From contig JAYSFC010000123.1 of NCBI GenBank assembly GCA_041913505.1, forward strand, positions 1 to 11,026: a DNA stretch of 11,026 nt, written 5' to 3'. The notes beneath the pieces are model-generated. The model ran no database searches and had not been told where the DNA came from. It saw only the letters and a list, made by a program, of their open reading frames with translations. This DNA comes from JAYSFC01 sp041913505. GTDB taxonomy: Bacteria > Pseudomonadota > Gammaproteobacteria > Burkholderiales > Burkholderiaceae_C. This document shows, one piece after another, positions 8,531 to 11,026 of the stretch. The stretch's first letter is position 1. Each line of letters starts with the position of its first letter. Both the position numbers and the translations under genes were made by a program.

Positions 8531-8837
8531 GGTCGTGCTCCTAAGTTGCAAGGAGCCCAGCGCAGGGGCGGCGCAAGCGCATTCATGCGAGGGTGCCGCA
8601 CACGCAGGCACGGCAACGCAGAATGAAAAAGTCAGCGAAGCCAGTGCTTCGTGAAGTGGGATGGCGGAGCCTCTGCTGCGCAGGAGGCTGGAGCTATCGA
8701 GGGGCTGCGGCCGGCGGCGACCGACAGCCCGGAGCGGGGCGTCAGGAAGCCAGGCAGGCAGCGGCCATCACGGCACACTGGATTCGACTGCGACTACTGG
8801 CACTTTCCACGCACGGGCTCCAAAGTTGAGGTGCGCG
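8531..8837 (-). other. Long 5' untranslated leader of the mgtA unit
   Basis: About 300 bases without a supported gene between the candidate promoter and the first small ORF. Two inverted repeats stand out: AGCCTC/GAGGCT (8668-8673 with 8684-8689, inner CTGCGCAG) and GGGCTG/CAGCCC (8702-8707 with 8725-8730, three further pairs after a one-base bulge). The minus-strand RNA contains C-rich stretches around 8500-8560, which would suit Rho loading (inference). A seven-codon ORF at about 8770 has no ribosome site. Plus-strand ORFs across this stretch lack credible starts and recognisable products. Confidence 0.4.
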
Positions 8838-8867
8838 ATTATTGCACTGCAGCGAAGATCGCGTCAA
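8838..8867 (-). promoter_or_regulatory. Candidate sigma70 promoter for the mgtA unit
   Basis: Reading the minus strand, TTGACG (8867-8862) and AATAAT (8843-8838) match the -35 and -10 consensus at five of six positions each, with an 18-base spacer. Transcription would start near 8831, 28 bases or more past the stop of the upstream AI-2E gene. That gives about 300 nt before the 65-aa ORF and about 530 nt before the Met-Asp-Pro leader ORF. It is the best promoter match I found in the window. Confidence 0.55.
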
Positions 8868-8894
8868 CGCGCACCAAGCGTCCAATGAAGGCAA

Positions 8895-9971
8895 TTACTG
8901 CTTTTTTTCGTCCTGGGGCAGCGCTGGGGATGATTCGGGGGAGAACAGGTCCCACGCGGCCACGAAAAGCGCGGCAATCGCGGGCCCGATGACGAAGCCC
9001 GTCAGCCCGAACAAGCCCATGCCGCCTAGGGTCGAGATGAGCACGAGGTAGTCGGGCAGTTTGGTGTCCTTGCCCACCAGTAACGGCCGCAGGATGTTGT
9101 CGACCAATCCGATCACGCCTATGCCGTAGGCCGTGAGAACGATGCCTTGCCAGACGGCACCCGTGGCCAGGAAGTACAGGGCCACGGGGATCCAGATGAT
9201 GCCCGCGCCTACCGCGGGCAGCAGTGACAGGAAGGCCATGAGCACCCCCCAGAGCACTGGCCCCTGAATGCCGAGAATCCAGAAGATCAAGCCACCCAGC
9301 GCCCCCTGCGAGGCCGCTACAACGATGTTGCCCTTGACAGTGGCGCGGATCACGGTGGTGAACTTGCTGGCCAGGGCGCGCTTGTGGTCCTCGTCGAGCG
9401 GCACGGCCCGCCGGATGCGCGCACCCAGCGCGGCGCCGTCGCGAAGCAGGAAGAACAGCAGGTACATCATGATGCCGAAGCTGATGACGAATTCCAGCGT
9501 GTTCTGGCCGATGTTCAGGGCCTTCGTGGCCAGGAACTGGCTGGCCTGCACGGCGGCAGAAGACAACTTCTCCTGCAGTTCGGTGAGCGAGGTGAGGTGC
9601 AATTGCGCGAGCAGGCGAGTGGCCCAGTCGGGCAGGGCTGCGATGATCTGCTGGAAGTAGCTACCGAAGCTGAGCTGTCCCGAGCGCAGGCGCTCGTAGA
9701 TCTGTGCAGCCTCCTGAAGCAGCGATACGCTGAGCACCGCCACAGGCAGGATGGCCAGCAGTAGGCTCAGGCCCAGCGTGCTCAGTGCGGCAAGATTGGG
9801 GCGCCCCGGCATGCGCGCCAGCAGCTTGCGGTGCAGCGGCATGAAAAGGATGGCGAGCACCACGGCCCAGAATACGGCGCCGTGAAAAGGCCAGAGAATG
9901 GCCAGAAAGGCCACGGTAACGACCGCCAGCAAGGTCAGGAAGGCGCGGTTCTGCAGCTTGGATGAAGTCAT
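8895..9971 (-). CDS. AI-2E family transporter (PerM/YdiK-like)
   Basis: A 358-aa integral membrane protein of the AI-2E family (formerly UPF0118). It has two N-terminal hydrophobic segments (about 10-46), another at 60-87, a helical soluble stretch at 88-155, then membrane segments from about 158. The family hallmark DNILRPLLVGKD is at 291-302, followed by LPDYLVLISTLGGMGLFGLTGFVIGP (305-330). Length is normal. Members include autoinducer-2 exporters, but others act as Na+/H+ antiporters or have no known substrate, so no signalling role should be assumed. The start at 9971 (MTSSKLQNRAFL) suits the family though its ribosome site is weak; an upstream ATG at 10097 would add 42 non-membrane residues. 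It stands alone, divergent from sucA, with no clear terminator. Confidence 0.9.
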   Translation of the reverse strand: MTSSKLQNRAFLTLLAVVTVAFLAILWPFHGAVFWAVVLAILFMPLHRKLLARMPGRPNLAALSTLGLSLLLAILPVAVLSVSLLQEAAQIYERLRSGQLSFGSYFQQIIAALPDWATRLLAQLHLTSLTELQEKLSSAAVQASQFLATKALNIGQNTLEFVISFGIMMYLLFFLLRDGAALGARIRRAVPLDEDHKRALASKFTTVIRATVKGNIVVAASQGALGGLIFWILGIQGPVLWGVLMAFLSLLPAVGAGIIWIPVALYFLATGAVWQGIVLTAYGIGVIGLVDNILRPLLVGKDTKLPDYLVLISTLGGMGLFGLTGFVIGPAIAALFVAAWDLFSPESSPALPQDEKKQ

Positions 9972-9980
9972 GGGCCAGGA

Positions 9981-9999
9981 TCGGGTTGCGGGAACCCGA
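9981..9999. promoter_or_regulatory. 7-bp inverted repeat just upstream of the AI-2E gene
   Basis: TCGGGTT (9981-9987) and AACCCGA (9993-9999) are perfect inverted arms around GCGGG. On the minus strand this lies 10-28 bases before the ATG at 9971 and abuts a possible -10 box, TACAGT (10004-9999). It could be a leader hairpin near a weak ribosome site or an operator. No matching -35 was seen. The remaining gap to about 10118 shows no convincing promoter for either gene. Confidence 0.3.
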
Positions 10000-10118
10000 C
10001 TGTACGCGAGGCGTGGTGACGCCTCCGTGGCCCGCCGCGGCGTTCGGTGGCACAATAACGGCCGCAACCCCAGGCCCTTCCCCAGCCACAGTCGCATCCG
10101 CCAATCGGTTCAGCCGTG

Positions 10119-10174
10119 TCGCGGAAGGTTTCCCAACCAGCTAATGTCTCCCTCAGGGGGACGGAGGTCCGCGA
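10119..10174 (+). promoter_or_regulatory. sucA RNA motif (candidate cis-regulatory RNA in the sucA leader)
   Basis: A three-way-junction fold can be drawn by hand. P1 pairs TCGCGGA (10119-10125) with TCCGCGA (10168-10174), 7 bp. P2 is GGTT (10127-10130) with AACC (10135-10138). P3 is GTCTCCC (10146-10152) with GGGGGAC (10156-10162), seven pairs including one G-U. The ribosome site GGAGG (10163-10167) is wedged between P3 and the 3' strand of P1. Known: a conserved sucA RNA motif of unknown ligand was described upstream of sucA in Burkholderiales, with structure overlapping the ribosome site. Position and fold fit it; the assignment is from memory and not from a covariance-model search. An alternative stem GGAC/GTCC (10159-10162 with 10167-10170) would put GGAG in a loop. 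Confidence 0.7.
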
Positions 10175-10177
10175 AAT

Positions 10178-11026
<849 letters not shown>

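Noticed and set aside
8299..8616. Upstream extension of the Met-Asp-Pro leader ORF to 139 codons
   Set aside because: No ribosome site is seen at either upstream ATG, while AGGAGG lies directly before ATG 8298. The extension overlaps the 65-aa ORF in another frame.
8895..8910. T-run near the 3' end of the AI-2E gene as an intrinsic terminator
   Set aside because: The run encodes Glu-Lys-Lys codons on the minus strand, reads as A there, and no stem precedes it on that strand.
8593..8992. Several plus-strand ORFs of 69-113 codons
   Set aside because: They lie opposite the mgtA leader and the AI-2E gene, have Arg/Ser/Gly-rich low-information sequences and no convincing ribosome site or family resemblance.

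Overview
The window is high-GC, densely packed bacterial DNA with short intergenic gaps and frequent stop/start overlaps. Gene content and protein sequences suggest a betaproteobacterium of the Burkholderiales, most likely Comamonadaceae (Acidovorax-like). This is a judgement from protein resemblance and from an apparent Burkholderiales sucA leader RNA; no search was run. No tRNA, rRNA, CRISPR array or insertion sequence was seen.

Layout. (1) 2-1294, minus: electron-transfer flavoprotein:ubiquinone oxidoreductase, whose C-terminal part lies outside the window. (2) A 140-base divergent gap with a perfect 12-bp palindrome at 1398-1409. (3) 1435-3555, plus: three overlapping genes for a short-chain dehydrogenase, an EamA-type drug/metabolite transporter and a hotdog-fold acyl-CoA thioesterase. 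(4) A minus-strand unit, read from 8.8 kb down to 3.56 kb: a candidate sigma70 promoter, a leader RNA of about 530 nt with two small ORFs, a 109-aa protein with an MgtE-N-like segment, the Mg2+-importing P-type ATPase MgtA, an AhpD-like peroxidase-related protein and a secreted four-cysteine protein. (5) 8895-9971, minus: AI-2E family membrane protein. (6) 10178 to the end, plus: N-terminal part of the 2-oxoglutarate dehydrogenase E1 (sucA), preceded by what looks like the sucA RNA motif.

The most interesting region is the mgtA leader (8157-8530). A 33-codon ORF behind a consensus Shine-Dalgarno begins Met-Asp-Pro-Asp-Pro, is one third proline and contains Leu-Pro-Arg-Arg near its end. This closely resembles the enterobacterial MgtL leader peptide, whose acidic/proline start destabilises the ribosome at low Mg2+ and switches on mgtA. 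Just downstream, a hairpin can hide the Shine-Dalgarno of the next gene, and codons 8-10 of the leader are perfectly complementary to the 5' arm of that hairpin. I infer an Mg2+-sensing translational attenuator of MgtL type, apparently independent of the enterobacterial leader in its layout, controlling a small MgtE-N-like protein together with MgtA. The ORFs, ribosome sites and complementarities are read directly; the mechanism is inference.

The first half fits acyl-CoA/electron-flavoprotein metabolism: ETF-QO diverges from an SDR, exporter and thioesterase cassette across a shared palindromic site. That functional link rests on position and family only.
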